From: Nitrosomonadales bacterium
GTDB taxonomy: Bacteria; Pseudomonadota; Gammaproteobacteria; Burkholderiales; SG8-41
Reading direction: 5' to 3'
DNA length: 8,520 bases
Assembly: GCA_009885185.1 (NCBI GenBank)
Contig: VFLF01000093.1
Coordinates: 1-8,520, forward strand
Part shown: one piece after another, positions 1 through 7,537 of the stretch
How positions within the stretch are numbered: the stretch's first letter is position 1
How the letters are laid out: each line of letters opens with the position of its first letter
Position numbers and translations under genes: made by a program
Notes under the pieces: model-generated
The model's database searches: none
What the model was told of the DNA's origin: nothing
What the model saw: the letters and a program-made list of their open reading frames with translations, nothing else

Positions 1-171
1 CATGACCGGAAACTTCGGAAAGTGGCCATTGAAAAATGGCTCGTTGATAGTGACATTCTTCAGTGCGCGCACCTCCTTGCCCGGCTCATAAGACAACACC
101 CTGTCGATCAAAAGAAAGGGATAACGGTGCGGCAAGTACTCCAGCACCTTGTGGATGTTCATGCTGTTCAC
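1..171 (-). CDS. fabZ: 3-hydroxyacyl-ACP dehydratase FabZ (N-terminal part, runs off the window)
   Basis: FabZ removes water from 3-hydroxyacyl-ACP to give trans-2-enoyl-ACP in cytoplasmic fatty acid elongation; its 3-hydroxymyristoyl-type substrates are also the acyl donors for lipid A. Only the first 57 codons are in the window. They carry the family hallmarks [13 protein letters not shown] (residues 13-25) and [10 protein letters not shown] (43-52), with the catalytic histidine at residue 50. The glutamate of the active-site helix lies beyond the window edge. I chose the GTG at 169-171: it overlaps the lpxD stop as GTGA and has AAGGA 7 bases upstream. The ATG at 160-162, three codons later, is the alternative but has no well-placed ribosome binding site. 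Sitting directly after lpxD is the usual arrangement, normally followed by lpxA and lpxB. Identity is firm; the start is moderately sure. Confidence 0.95.
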   Translation of the reverse strand, partial: MNSMNIHKVLEYLPHRYPFLLIDRVLSYEPGKEVRALKNVTINEPFFNGHFPKFPVM

Positions 172-1220
172 GACGGTTTCCTTTCCATGGCGGCGATGCG
201 TTTTTCGAGCTGCTTCACCGTTTTTACCAGTGCGTCCAGGTGCCGTATCTGGGCGGCATTGCGGCGCCATGTGTTATTGGCTTCAAAGGGATATCCGCCG
301 CTGTAGGTGCCGGGTTCGGATATGGTTTTGGTCACTAGCGTCTTGGCCGAAATTTCGACATCATCCGCAATCGAAAGATGGCCGGCAATACCGACTGCGC
401 CCGCGATGCGGCAGCGGCGCCCGATACGCACGCTGCCCGCGATACCCGTGCAGGCCGCTATCGCGGTATGCGCCCCGATATGCACGTTGTGCGCGATCTG
501 AATCAGATTGTCGAGCTTGACGCCTTCCTCGATGATGGTATCGTCAATCGCGCCCCGGTCGATGGTGGTATTGGCACCGACTTCGACATCGTCGCCCACG
601 ACAACACGCCCTATCTGGGGCACTTTGACCCAACGGCCATCCTCGGGTGCGATGCCAAAACCATCGGCGCCTATCACCGCGCCCGAATGCAGAATACATC
701 GCGCACCGACCATACAATCGTGATAAATCGTCACGTTGGCGGCAAGGCGTGTTTTGTTTCCAATGATGGCCCCGGTTCCGAGGTAGCACTGCGCGCCAAC
801 TACGGCGTCATCACCGATCCTGACGTCCTCGGCAATCACGGCGTTCGCCCCCACGCTGACGCGCGCGCCCAACACGGCGCTTGCGGACACCACTGCGCTG
901 GAATGCACGCCGACGGCAGCGGGCGCTGGCGGATTCAGCAGCGCCGACACTCGGGCAAAATAGGCATAAGGGTTGTCGCACACGATACGCGGCAGCGATG
1001 TGGCATTGCGGTGCGCCGCCGACAGGATGACGGCGCTGGCCTTCGTTTGCGGCAATTGAGAAAGGAAGCGCGCGCCTGTCAGAAACGTAATCGCTTGTTC
1101 ACCCGCGTTTTCCAGCGTACCCACCTTCCGCACCCTGACCTCGGCATTGCCTTCGACCTCGCCGCCCAATGCCTTGATCAATTCAAGCAGGCTGTACTCG
1201 TTGAGACGGTTGCTGGTCAT
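168..1220 (-). CDS. lpxD: UDP-3-O-(3-hydroxyacyl)glucosamine N-acyltransferase LpxD
   Basis: LpxD adds the second 3-hydroxyacyl chain, from acyl-ACP, to the 2-amino group of UDP-3-O-acylglucosamine, the third step of lipid A synthesis in the cytoplasm. The 350-residue protein has an N-terminal uridine-binding domain (about 1-100) and then a left-handed beta helix of hexapeptide repeats (about 103-300, with repeated I/V-G-x-x-x-x patterns). GADGFG is at 185-190, and [14 protein letters not shown] at 236-249 holds the catalytic histidine at 244. A C-terminal helix runs from about 318 after the conserved [11 protein letters not shown]. Its length is close to the E. coli enzyme (341). The ATG at 1218-1220 starts the protein just before the first conserved segment. 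An in-frame TTG at 1251-1253 would add 11 unconserved residues and lies inside a hairpin, so I rejected it. No clear ribosome binding site precedes the ATG. The stop overlaps fabZ by 4 bases. Confidence 0.97.
   Translation of the reverse strand: MTSNRLNEYSLLELIKALGGEVEGNAEVRVRKVGTLENAGEQAITFLTGARFLSQLPQTKASAVILSAAHRNATSLPRIVCDNPYAYFARVSALLNPPAPAAVGVHSSAVVSASAVLGARVSVGANAVIAEDVRIGDDAVVGAQCYLGTGAIIGNKTRLAANVTIYHDCMVGARCILHSGAVIGADGFGIAPEDGRWVKVPQIGRVVVGDDVEVGANTTIDRGAIDDTIIEEGVKLDNLIQIAHNVHIGAHTAIAACTGIAGSVRIGRRCRIAGAVGIAGHLSIADDVEISAKTLVTKTISEPGTYSGGYPFEANNTWRRNAAQIRHLDALVKTVKQLEKRIAAMERKPS
179..183 (-). promoter_or_regulatory. Ribosome binding site for fabZ, inside the 3' end of lpxD
   Basis: AAGGA (within GGAAAGGA, 179-186) is encoded by the last codons of lpxD and lies 7 bases before the GTG at 169-171. 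It would be too far (16 bases) from the ATG at 160-162, so it decides in favour of the GTG start. This is inference from spacing. Confidence 0.5.
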
Positions 1221-1234
1221 GGCACGATGAAGCG

Positions 1235-1263
1235 GCGGGCTGCGGGGCCGCAAGGCTGCCCGC
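1235..1263 (-). other. GC-rich hairpin in the skp-lpxD gap
   Basis: In the transcribed strand GCGGGC is followed after an AGCCT bulge by TGCG, loop GCCC, then CGCA and GCCCGC. This gives ten possible base pairs within the 45-base gap between skp and lpxD. No run of T follows, so it is not a standard intrinsic terminator. It could pause transcription, protect the skp mRNA end or limit lpxD translation, or it could be chance in a GC-rich gap. Function is not shown by the sequence. Confidence 0.35.
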
Positions 1264-1265
1264 GT

Positions 1266-1778
1266 TTATTTGCTGTCGGCCAGCGCCTTCAGCACTCGAT
1301 CCGTAATATCAACGCGCGGGCTGCGGTATACCGCTTCTTGAAGGATCAGGTCGTATTTTTCCGATTCAGCGATCTGCCGGATGATCTTGTTTGCTCGCTC
1401 CAGCAGGCCCGCGAGCTCCTGATTGCGACGCAAATTGAGATCTTCGGTGTATTCGCGCTGTCTGCGCTGCAATTCAACGATTTGCCGCGACAGATCCTGT
1501 TCGCGCTTGCGCCGGTCGTTTTCGCTCAAGGTAAGCGCGTCTTTTTCCAATTGCGTTTGTGCCGCTTTAACCTGCCCTTCAAGACGCTGCAGTTCCTGCA
1601 TACGTGGCTGAAATTCTTTTTCCAGGCGTTTGCTGGCTAGATCGGCTGGCGCAGATTCACGGTTTACCCGCTCGGCATCGATGAATCCAATCTTCATATC
1701 GGCGGCATTCGTCCCCGCAACCGGCATCAGTCCGGCGGCCACAACTACTGCCGCGCAAACGCTCTTGCTCCAACTCAT
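1266..1778 (-). CDS. skp: Periplasmic outer-membrane protein chaperone Skp (OmpH family)
   Basis: Skp is a trimeric periplasmic holdase that keeps unfolded outer-membrane proteins soluble on their way to BamA. The 170-residue precursor has a signal peptide: short basic start, hydrophobic core at about 7-20 and cleavage after the Ala-Ala at 25-26. The mature protein begins DMKIGFIDAERV, the typical first strand of the OmpH fold. A long charged helical region with heptad-like spacing (about 48-137, rich in K, R, E, Q) forms the coiled-coil tentacle. The C-terminal strand region (YDLILQEAVYRSP, 142-154) returns to the body domain. Length fits the family (E. coli 161). Two ATGs compete, at 1785-1787 and 1776-1778. 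I chose the second because GAGGA lies 8 bases upstream; for the first, GAGG directly abuts the ATG. The gene follows bamA closely, as in most proteobacteria. Confidence 0.93.
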   Translation of the reverse strand: MSWSKSVCAAVVVAAGLMPVAGTNAADMKIGFIDAERVNRESAPADLASKRLEKEFQPRMQELQRLEGQVKAAQTQLEKDALTLSENDRRKREQDLSRQIVELQRRQREYTEDLNLRRNQELAGLLERANKIIRQIAESEKYDLILQEAVYRSPRVDITDRVLKALADSK

Positions 1779-1786
1779 CGCATTCA

Positions 1787-1791
1787 TCCTC
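1787..1791 (-). promoter_or_regulatory. Probable ribosome binding site for skp
   Basis: GAGGA sits 8 bases before the ATG at 1776-1778. Its last base is the A of the upstream ATG (1785-1787), so it favours the second start codon. A weaker GAG (1794-1796) lies 6 bases before the first ATG, so the first is not excluded. Confidence 0.45.
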
Positions 1792-1804
1792 TGCTCAACC
1801 TTCA

Positions 1805-4081
1805 CTAAAACGCGCCGCCAAACGTGAACTGGAAAACCTGCCTGCGATCCCCAAGCTTGTTCGTCAGCGGCGCCGCCATGCTGATCTTCAAGGGGCCGAA
1901 CGGCGAGACCCACGCGACAGACAACCCTGTTGAATAACGGAATTCGTCAAACGCGAATTTATCGTCCGTCACCATGCCGGCGTCAAAAAACGCGCTCAGC
2001 CTGACCGACCGGTCGTTGGTCAGACCCGGAAACGGAAACAGGAATTCCGCGTTGCCCAGCAACTTGCGATTGCCACCGCGAGGATCGCCATTGCCGTCTC
2101 GCGGGGCGACTGTGTTCAGCTTGTAACCCCGCACCGAATTGACGCCGCCCGCAAAGAAGTTCTTCGTGAAGGGCAGCGGTTTGCCGCTAAAACCATCGCC
2201 GTAGCCGATCTCGCCATTCAGCATAAACGTGTAATCACGCGTCAGCGGGAAATATCGCTGATACTGATAGGATGAGCGGTGAAACCGCAGCGTTCCGCCT
2301 GGTAAGCCGACTTCCGTGTACGCGCGGTGCAGTGAACCTTGTGTGGGGTAGATCAAGGAATCCCTGGTGTCCCGCCCCCAGCCGACACTGGCAACCAGCG
2401 CGCGGTTGTCCGAGCCGAAGGTATTGACGTAATCCGTGTAGTACAGCGGGCTGCCCGCAAACGTGGTGATGCTGGTGTTCTCTATGGAGAGGCCATAGTT
2501 AATGTTGTCGGACTCGGTAATCGGCACGCCGAAACGAACGCCCGCACCAGTGGTTTTGGTCTCGTACAGGCCCAACCCGCTGCTCGCCGCATCCACCTTC
2601 CGGTGGTAAAGATCGTAACCGATGCTGATGCCATCCACTGTAAAGTAAGGGTCGGTATACGACAACGAATACAGGGTGTTGATCTTGCCGGAATTGATAC
2701 CTGCCGAAACATGCTTACCCGAGCCGAAAATATTGTTTTGCGAAATCGAACTGGACAGCACCACACCAGAGCCGCTGCCGAAACCCGCGCCAAATAACAG
2801 ATTGCCGGTGGGCTTTTCAACCACCGTCACGTTGACATCAACCTGATCTGTGGTGCCTTGCACCGCCGGGGTCTCCACGGCGACCTCGTTGAAATAGCCC
2901 AGCCTGTCGATGCGTTGCCTGGAGAGCGTGATCTTGTCCACCGCGTACCATCCGCCTTCCACCTGACGCATTTCGCGGCGTATCACTTCATCTCGTGTCC
3001 GGGAATTCCCGGCCACATTGATCCGCCGCACGTATACCCGCCGGCCCGGATCGATGAAGAAGGTAAACGCCGCTTCCTTCTTCTCTTTGTTCAGCTCCGG
3101 CGCCGCATTGACATTGGCAAATGCGTAACCGTCATTACCAAGCCGGTCATTGATTTTCTTGGTGGATTCCGTCAGCTTGACGCGAGAGAACACCTCGCCC
3201 GGTTTCATGGTAATCATCTTGCGAACGTCCGCCTCGGAAATCAATAGCTGTCCGCCGACCTTGATGTCGGACACCGTGTACTTTTCACCCTCGGTGATGC
3301 CAATGGCGATGTAAATGTCTTTCTTGTCCGGCGTGATCGACACCTGCGTAGAATCGATATTGAATTCAAGATAGCCGCGATCCTGATAGAACGAACGCAG
3401 GGATTCCAGATCAGCCGACAGTTTCTGGCGCGAGTATTGATCCTGTTTGCTGAACCACGTCATCCATCCCGGTTCGCGAAGGTAAAACAGGCTCGCCAGC
3501 TGCTTCTCGGAAAACGCCTTGGCACCGATAATGGAGATCTGGCGAATCTTCGACGACTCGCCTTCCACCACGCTGAAGTTGATCGATACCCGGTTGCGCT
3601 CGAGCGGCGTGATCGTGGTATTCACTTCGGCAGCATACTTGCCGCGCGAAAGATACTGCCTCTTCAGTTCTTGTTCCGCGCGATCCACCGCGCTCCGGTC
3701 AAAAATACGTCCTTCGGCAAGGCCTATCTGTCGTACGCCTTTGAGTAGGGCATCCTTGTCGAATTCCTTGGTGCCCGTGAATTCTATCTGCGCAATGGAG
3801 GGGCGTTCCTGTACCACCACCACCAGCGTCGCCCCATCGGCTTCCAGCGTCACATCGCGAAAAAATCCCGTTGCAAAAAGCGCGCGGATGGCCTGCGCGG
3901 CTTTTTCTTCATTCATGGTATCGCCGACTTTTACTGGCAAGTAGCTGAACACCGTGCCGGCTTCGGTACGCTGTATGCCCTCGATCCGTATGTCCTTAAC
4001 CACGAACGGGTCCATTGCCAGTGCAGCGGAAGCGTAAATTGCGGCAGGAAAAACCAACCAGGAACGTGAAATCAATGACAT
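1805..4081 (-). CDS. bamA: Outer membrane protein assembly factor BamA
   Basis: BamA is the essential Omp85-family core of the BAM complex, which folds and inserts beta-barrel proteins into the outer membrane. The 758-residue precursor starts with a signal peptide ending in ALA at 20-22, so mature BamA begins near MDPF. Five POTRA domains follow at about 26-92, 95-175, 178-266, 269-347 and 350-424; conserved boundaries include FVVKDIRIEGIQR and VVEGE. A C-terminal 16-strand barrel covers about 428-758. The loop-6 motif VRGY is at 650-653, and the last residue is phenylalanine (ending FTFGGAF), the outer-membrane sorting signal. Length is close to the usual 760-810. The ATG lies 3 bases after the rseP stop, so translational coupling is likely; only a weak AGCGG precedes it. 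No clear sigma-E promoter was seen upstream. Nothing in it looks truncated. Confidence 0.98.
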   Translation of the reverse strand: MSLISRSWLVFPAAIYASAALAMDPFVVKDIRIEGIQRTEAGTVFSYLPVKVGDTMNEEKAAQAIRALFATGFFRDVTLEADGATLVVVVQERPSIAQIEFTGTKEFDKDALLKGVRQIGLAEGRIFDRSAVDRAEQELKRQYLSRGKYAAEVNTTITPLERNRVSINFSVVEGESSKIRQISIIGAKAFSEKQLASLFYLREPGWMTWFSKQDQYSRQKLSADLESLRSFYQDRGYLEFNIDSTQVSITPDKKDIYIAIGITEGEKYTVSDIKVGGQLLISEADVRKMITMKPGEVFSRVKLTESTKKINDRLGNDGYAFANVNAAPELNKEKKEAAFTFFIDPGRRVYVRRINVAGNSRTRDEVIRREMRQVEGGWYAVDKITLSRQRIDRLGYFNEVAVETPAVQGTTDQVDVNVTVVEKPTGNLLFGAGFGSGSGVVLSSSISQNNIFGSGKHVSAGINSGKINTLYSLSYTDPYFTVDGISIGYDLYHRKVDAASSGLGLYETKTTGAGVRFGVPITESDNINYGLSIENTSITTFAGSPLYYTDYVNTFGSDNRALVASVGWGRDTRDSLIYPTQGSLHRAYTEVGLPGGTLRFHRSSYQYQRYFPLTRDYTFMLNGEIGYGDGFSGKPLPFTKNFFAGGVNSVRGYKLNTVAPRDGNGDPRGGNRKLLGNAEFLFPFPGLTNDRSVRLSAFFDAGMVTDDKFAFDEFRYSTGLSVAWVSPFGPLKISMAAPLTNKLGDRRQVFQFTFGGAF

Positions 4082-4084
4082 AAA

Positions 4085-5458
4085 CTAGCCGCTTATCAGT
4101 CGGTTAACGTCGTTATAAATTGCGAATGCCATCATCAGCAACAACAGCGCCAAACCCACGCGCTGTCCGAGCTCAATGGTTTGCTCCGATACCGGCGCTC
4201 CCTTGAAAATCTCAACGATATAATACATCAAATGCCCCCCATCCAATAAGGGTATCGGCAGCAGGTTCAGCACACCCAGACTGATACTGATCACCGCCAG
4301 AAATGTGATATACGGTATCCATCCCAGTTTGGCGGATTGGCCCGCATAGTCGGCAATCGTGATCGGGCCGCTGAGGTTTTTCAACGAGACCTCACCGATC
4401 AACATCTTGCCCAGCATCTTGAGACTGAAGACCGACATGTCCCACGTCTTCAGCAAGGCCTTGCCGACGCTGTCTACCGGTCCGTGGCTAACCGTGACGC
4501 GGTATTTTTCAGTGGCCCGCAACGCGGGCCGCAATTCAGTGCCTATGCGCCCTATCGCGCGACCGTCCGTTTCCGCAACGCTTTCCGGCACCATCCGCAT
4601 CGGCGGAAGCGCGGAGCCGCCCCGCTGAATTTCAACAAGGATGGCTTGTCCCGGATTCGCCCGAATAATACCGATCGCCTGCTCGACGGTATCCAGCGGA
4701 ACGTTATTGATGGCGATAATTGCATCACCTGCCTTGAGCCCCGCGCGGTCGGCCACGCTACCGGGTCTTACGGCGGCGATTTCAGGCGCGCCACGCGGCT
4801 GAAATCGCGATAGTCCCAATGCGCGTATAAAATCTCCATCAAGGTCTTTCGGCGTCAGCCCCGACATATCGATTTGGCGCGCCGCTGTAGCGCCTGCATC
4901 TGTGGTGACTTGCAATTCAAGCTGGCCTTTGCGTACCGCGTGCTTGAGCAGTTCCCAGCGCGCCTCCTGCCACGTGGGCGTGGTTTCGCCATCCACACGT
5001 GTGATCACGTCGCCTCTTTGGAAACCGGCCTGGGCCGCCGCCGATCCTTGCATGGGGGCGTCCACCACCGCACGCATTCCAGGGATGCCGTGCATGAACA
5101 GTACCCAATACAGCACCACGGCCATCAGCAGATTCGCCAGCGGTCCGGCAATCACAATCGCAATACGTTTCCATACGCCTTGACGATTGAACGCGCGGTG
5201 CAACTCGCCGGACGCAACGGCGCCTTCGCGTTCGTCCAGCATCTTGACATAGCCGCCCAGCGGAATCGCCGCCAGCACCCATTCTGTACGATCCGCACCG
5301 CGTACCCAGGTGAACAGCGGCTTGCCGAAACCCACGGAAAATCGCAGCACTTTCACGCCGCATCGGCGCGCGACCCAATAATGCCCCAGTTCATGGAACA
5401 CGATCAACGGGCCAAGCGCCACGAGAAAAGCCGCCAGATAAAAAAGAAAAGTCATCAT
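4085..5458 (-). CDS. rseP: RIP metalloprotease RseP (site-2 protease)
   Basis: RseP is an inner-membrane zinc protease that cuts transmembrane segments. In E. coli it cleaves anti-sigma factor RseA after DegS, freeing sigma-E, and it also clears leftover signal peptides. The 457-residue protein has the zinc motif HELGH at 22-26 in the first membrane helix (catalytic E23) and the GFGKP hairpin at 43-47. A second helix lies around 99-122 (IVIAGPLANLLMAV). Two PDZ domains are at about 128-200 and 222-300, and NLLPIPLLDGGH at 398-409 holds the third zinc ligand, D406. A final helix spans about 432-448. Length matches the family (E. coli 450). Two adjacent ATGs (5456-5458 and 5453-5455) could start it; ACGGA upstream fits the second slightly better, and the first is given here. 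Seven bases separate it from dxr and three from bamA. Confidence 0.97.
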   Translation of the reverse strand: MMTFLFYLAAFLVALGPLIVFHELGHYWVARRCGVKVLRFSVGFGKPLFTWVRGADRTEWVLAAIPLGGYVKMLDEREGAVASGELHRAFNRQGVWKRIAIVIAGPLANLLMAVVLYWVLFMHGIPGMRAVVDAPMQGSAAAQAGFQRGDVITRVDGETTPTWQEARWELLKHAVRKGQLELQVTTDAGATAARQIDMSGLTPKDLDGDFIRALGLSRFQPRGAPEIAAVRPGSVADRAGLKAGDAIIAINNVPLDTVEQAIGIIRANPGQAILVEIQRGGSALPPMRMVPESVAETDGRAIGRIGTELRPALRATEKYRVTVSHGPVDSVGKALLKTWDMSVFSLKMLGKMLIGEVSLKNLSGPITIADYAGQSAKLGWIPYITFLAVISISLGVLNLLPIPLLDGGHLMYYIVEIFKGAPVSEQTIELGQRVGLALLLLMMAFAIYNDVNRLISG

Positions 5459-5465
5459 ATTCCGT

Positions 5466-6707
5466 CTAAGACCGCGCCGCTGCCACGGGCGTTCCCGTCA
5501 TTGTCGAATGCCGCGACGAAGCGACCCATCGCAGCGCATGCTCGCGGGCCGTGTGATCCAGCGTGAGCACATCAGCGAGGTTGTGCGTGGGGGGCGCATC
5601 CGTTGCCGTCAACACCGCCTCGATCAAGCGTGGAATATCCATGAATTTGAGCTTGCCGTCGAGGAATCGTGCGACTGCCACCTCATTGGCGGCATTCACC
5701 ACCGTGGCCGCGCCCCGGCCTGTGTTTAACGCCTCGAATGCCAGGGCCAGGCACGGGAAGCGGCGCAAATCGGGCTTTTCGAACTTCAGCGTACCGTTAA
5801 CGGTGAGATCCAGAAAACTGACGCCATTGGAGATGCGCTCCGGATATGCCAACGCATGCGCGATCGGCGTGCGCATATCCGGATTGCCCAACTGCGCGAT
5901 GACCGAGCCATCCACATATTCCACCATGGAATGCACGATACTTTCCGGATGCACCACCACGTCGATGCACTCCGCAGGCGCGCTAAACAGCCAATGCGCC
6001 TCGATCACCTCCAGCCCCTTGTTCATCATGGTGGCGGAATCAACGGAAATCTTGCGTCCCATCACCCAGTTCGGATGCGCGCACGCCTGATCCGGCGTCA
6101 CATCAACCAGTCGCGACAAAGGCGTCGTGCGAAACGGCCCGCCTGATGCGGTGAGCAGGATGCGCCGCACGCCTGACGCCTTGAGATCGCCATTGAAATG
6201 AGCGGGCAGTGCCTGGAAAACCGCATTGTGTTCGCTGTCTATGGGCAGCAACCGCGCCCCGCCCGCACGCACCGCATCCATAAACAAGGCGCCGGCGGTC
6301 ACCAGCGATTCTTTATTCGCCAGCAGAATTTTCTTCCCGCCGCTCGCCGCAGCCAATGTCGGACGCAAACCTGCGATGCCCACGATGGCCGCCATGACGG
6401 TATCCACCTGCGGCAGGCCGGCTACTTTTTCCAGCGCTTCCATGCCACACAGCACGCGCGTCTGCAAGCCAGCTTCGGTGACTTGCTGTTCCAATATGCG
6501 GGCCGCCGCCGCGTCCATCACCACCGCGAATTCGGGTGTAAAGCGCTTGCACTGTTCGAGCAACTTGCCGATTCTGGAATTTGCAGTCAGCGCAACGATA
6601 CGAAACCGGCTCGGATGTCGCGACACCACATCCAGCGTGTTGACCCCGATACTGCCGGTCGAACCGAGTATGGTCAGGCACTGCTGCCGGGGACTATCCT
6701 GTGTCAT
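5466..6707 (-). CDS. dxr: 1-deoxy-D-xylulose 5-phosphate reductoisomerase Dxr
   Basis: Dxr (IspC) converts DXP to 2-C-methyl-D-erythritol 4-phosphate with NADPH, the first committed step of the MEP isoprenoid pathway in the cytoplasm. The 413-residue protein begins with the nucleotide-binding [11 protein letters not shown] (11-21). LLANKESLV is at 128-136, and the metal and substrate region comprises DSEHNAVFQ (157-165) and [10 protein letters not shown] (224-233). HPNWVMGRK starts at 211 and [12 protein letters not shown] at 253; NAANEVAV follows in the C-terminal domain. It is slightly longer than the E. coli enzyme (398) because of a loose C-terminal tail. I chose the ATG at 6705-6707, which overlaps the cdsA stop as ATGA. 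An in-frame TTG at 6714-6716 would add three residues and is less likely. Its product feeds UppS, encoded two genes upstream. Confidence 0.98.
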   Translation of the reverse strand: MTQDSPRQQCLTILGSTGSIGVNTLDVVSRHPSRFRIVALTANSRIGKLLEQCKRFTPEFAVVMDAAAARILEQQVTEAGLQTRVLCGMEALEKVAGLPQVDTVMAAIVGIAGLRPTLAAASGGKKILLANKESLVTAGALFMDAVRAGGARLLPIDSEHNAVFQALPAHFNGDLKASGVRRILLTASGGPFRTTPLSRLVDVTPDQACAHPNWVMGRKISVDSATMMNKGLEVIEAHWLFSAPAECIDVVVHPESIVHSMVEYVDGSVIAQLGNPDMRTPIAHALAYPERISNGVSFLDLTVNGTLKFEKPDLRRFPCLALAFEALNTGRGAATVVNAANEVAVARFLDGKLKFMDIPRLIEAVLTATDAPPTHNLADVLTLDHTAREHALRWVASSRHSTMTGTPVAAARS

Positions 6708-7510
6708 GCGAACCAAGCCAGCAGCAGCGCCGCGGCCGGCATGCTGGACGTGAGCGCGTCGACGCGGTCGAGGATACCGCCGTGCCCCGGAAGCAACGTC
6801 CCGCTATCCTTGGCGCCCGCGGTACGCTTCACCCACGATTCAAACAAGTCACCCTCCACTCCCAATACCGTCAATACCAGAAATATCGCCAGTCCAGTCA
6901 CGCCTTGCAGCGCCGAATGCTCTGCAGATGCCGTCACGCTGATGATCCCATAATACAGCGTCACGGCAACCAGCGCGCCGGCCACACCTTCCCACGTCTT
7001 GCCCGGGCTGATTGACCGCGCAAGTTTTCGCCGTCCCCACTGTTTGCCGGATAAATACGCCGCAGTGTCTGAAATCCACAGAATGGCCATCAGCATCAGC
7101 AGCATTTTCGGCCACACCTGCAACTGCACCAGCGCGACCCACAGCGGCAGCACCACCACGATGCCCGCGAGCGCCAGCGGCAACGGATGTGTAACACGCC
7201 AGCCGCGTGCCAGCCACAGTGGCGCAACCAGCAGCCAAAACAAGGCGGACAGCGCGTACAAAAGATTCGCGGCACGTGCGTCCGCCGGAACAATAACCAT
7301 CGTCCACAGCGCGACGGCGAAGGCCGACACCGAGGCAAGGAACGCAAACCGTGCGGCCCCGCTCCATTTCGCCAGCCCGGCCCACTCCCACGCGCCGATC
7401 AACAGCCACAGCATTAGGAACAACGCCCAGCCTGCTTTCGGCAAATAGAACAACGCCGCCAGAAAAACCACCAGCGCAATCAGCGCCGTGCGCGCACGCG
7501 TGGCTAACAT
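6704..7510 (-). CDS. cdsA: Phosphatidate cytidylyltransferase (CDP-diacylglycerol synthase) CdsA
   Basis: CdsA makes CDP-diacylglycerol from phosphatidate and CTP in the inner membrane, the branch point for phosphatidylethanolamine, phosphatidylglycerol and cardiolipin. The 268-residue protein is strongly hydrophobic with about seven to eight membrane segments (for example near 9-24, 28-46, 55-75, 84-101, 112-129, 135-152 and 178-195). SPGKTWEG is at 168-175. The full CDP-diglyceride synthetase signature runs from S225 to D251, including K228-R229, K234-D235, PGHGG at 241-245 and DRVD at 248-251, the residues that bind the metal pair. Length is slightly below E. coli (285) but the C-terminus is complete. 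The ATG at 7508-7510 has no recognisable ribosome binding site; the upstream 27-base gap is T-rich. The stop overlaps the dxr start by 4 bases. Confidence 0.97.
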   Translation of the reverse strand: MLATRARTALIALVVFLAALFYLPKAGWALFLMLWLLIGAWEWAGLAKWSGAARFAFLASVSAFAVALWTMVIVPADARAANLLYALSALFWLLVAPLWLARGWRVTHPLPLALAGIVVVLPLWVALVQLQVWPKMLLMLMAILWISDTAAYLSGKQWGRRKLARSISPGKTWEGVAGALVAVTLYYGIISVTASAEHSALQGVTGLAIFLVLTVLGVEGDLFESWVKRTAGAKDSGTLLPGHGGILDRVDALTSSMPAAALLLAWFA

Positions 7511-7537
7511 TCATCAAGAACCGAAGAAAAACACGAA

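Noticed and set aside
1221..1253. TTG start for lpxD
   Set aside because: It adds 11 residues lacking family similarity and would be inside a stable hairpin; the ATG at 1218-1220 fits the family N-terminus.
378..1640. A 420-codon open frame on the plus strand opposite lpxD and skp
   Set aside because: It is long but lies wholly antisense to two firmly identified genes. Its translation is low-complexity, rich in R, H, A and G, with no recognisable domain, as expected from codon bias in a GC-rich genome.
1779..1913. Upstream extension of the skp frame into bamA
   Set aside because: The frame is open but the extension would bury the signal peptide behind about 45 residues and overlap the bamA barrel end by over 100 bases.
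3780..3815. Possible sigma-E promoter on the minus strand (GGAACG with ATAGAA downstream) inside bamA
   Set aside because: The -10 part does not match the sigma-E consensus and its place inside the first POTRA region would serve only an internal transcript.
4994..5003. Perfect 10-base palindrome CACACGTGTG
   Set aside because: It encodes conserved residues of the first PDZ domain of rseP, and no second copy or nearby promoter suggests an operator.
4874..5566. A 230-codon plus-strand open frame opposite rseP and the end of dxr
   Set aside because: It is antisense to conserved genes, crosses their junction, and shows no family motif or ribosome binding site.
6198..6953. A 251-codon plus-strand open frame opposite dxr and cdsA
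   Set aside because: It is a shadow of the real genes; the translation resembles no known protein and is compositionally odd.
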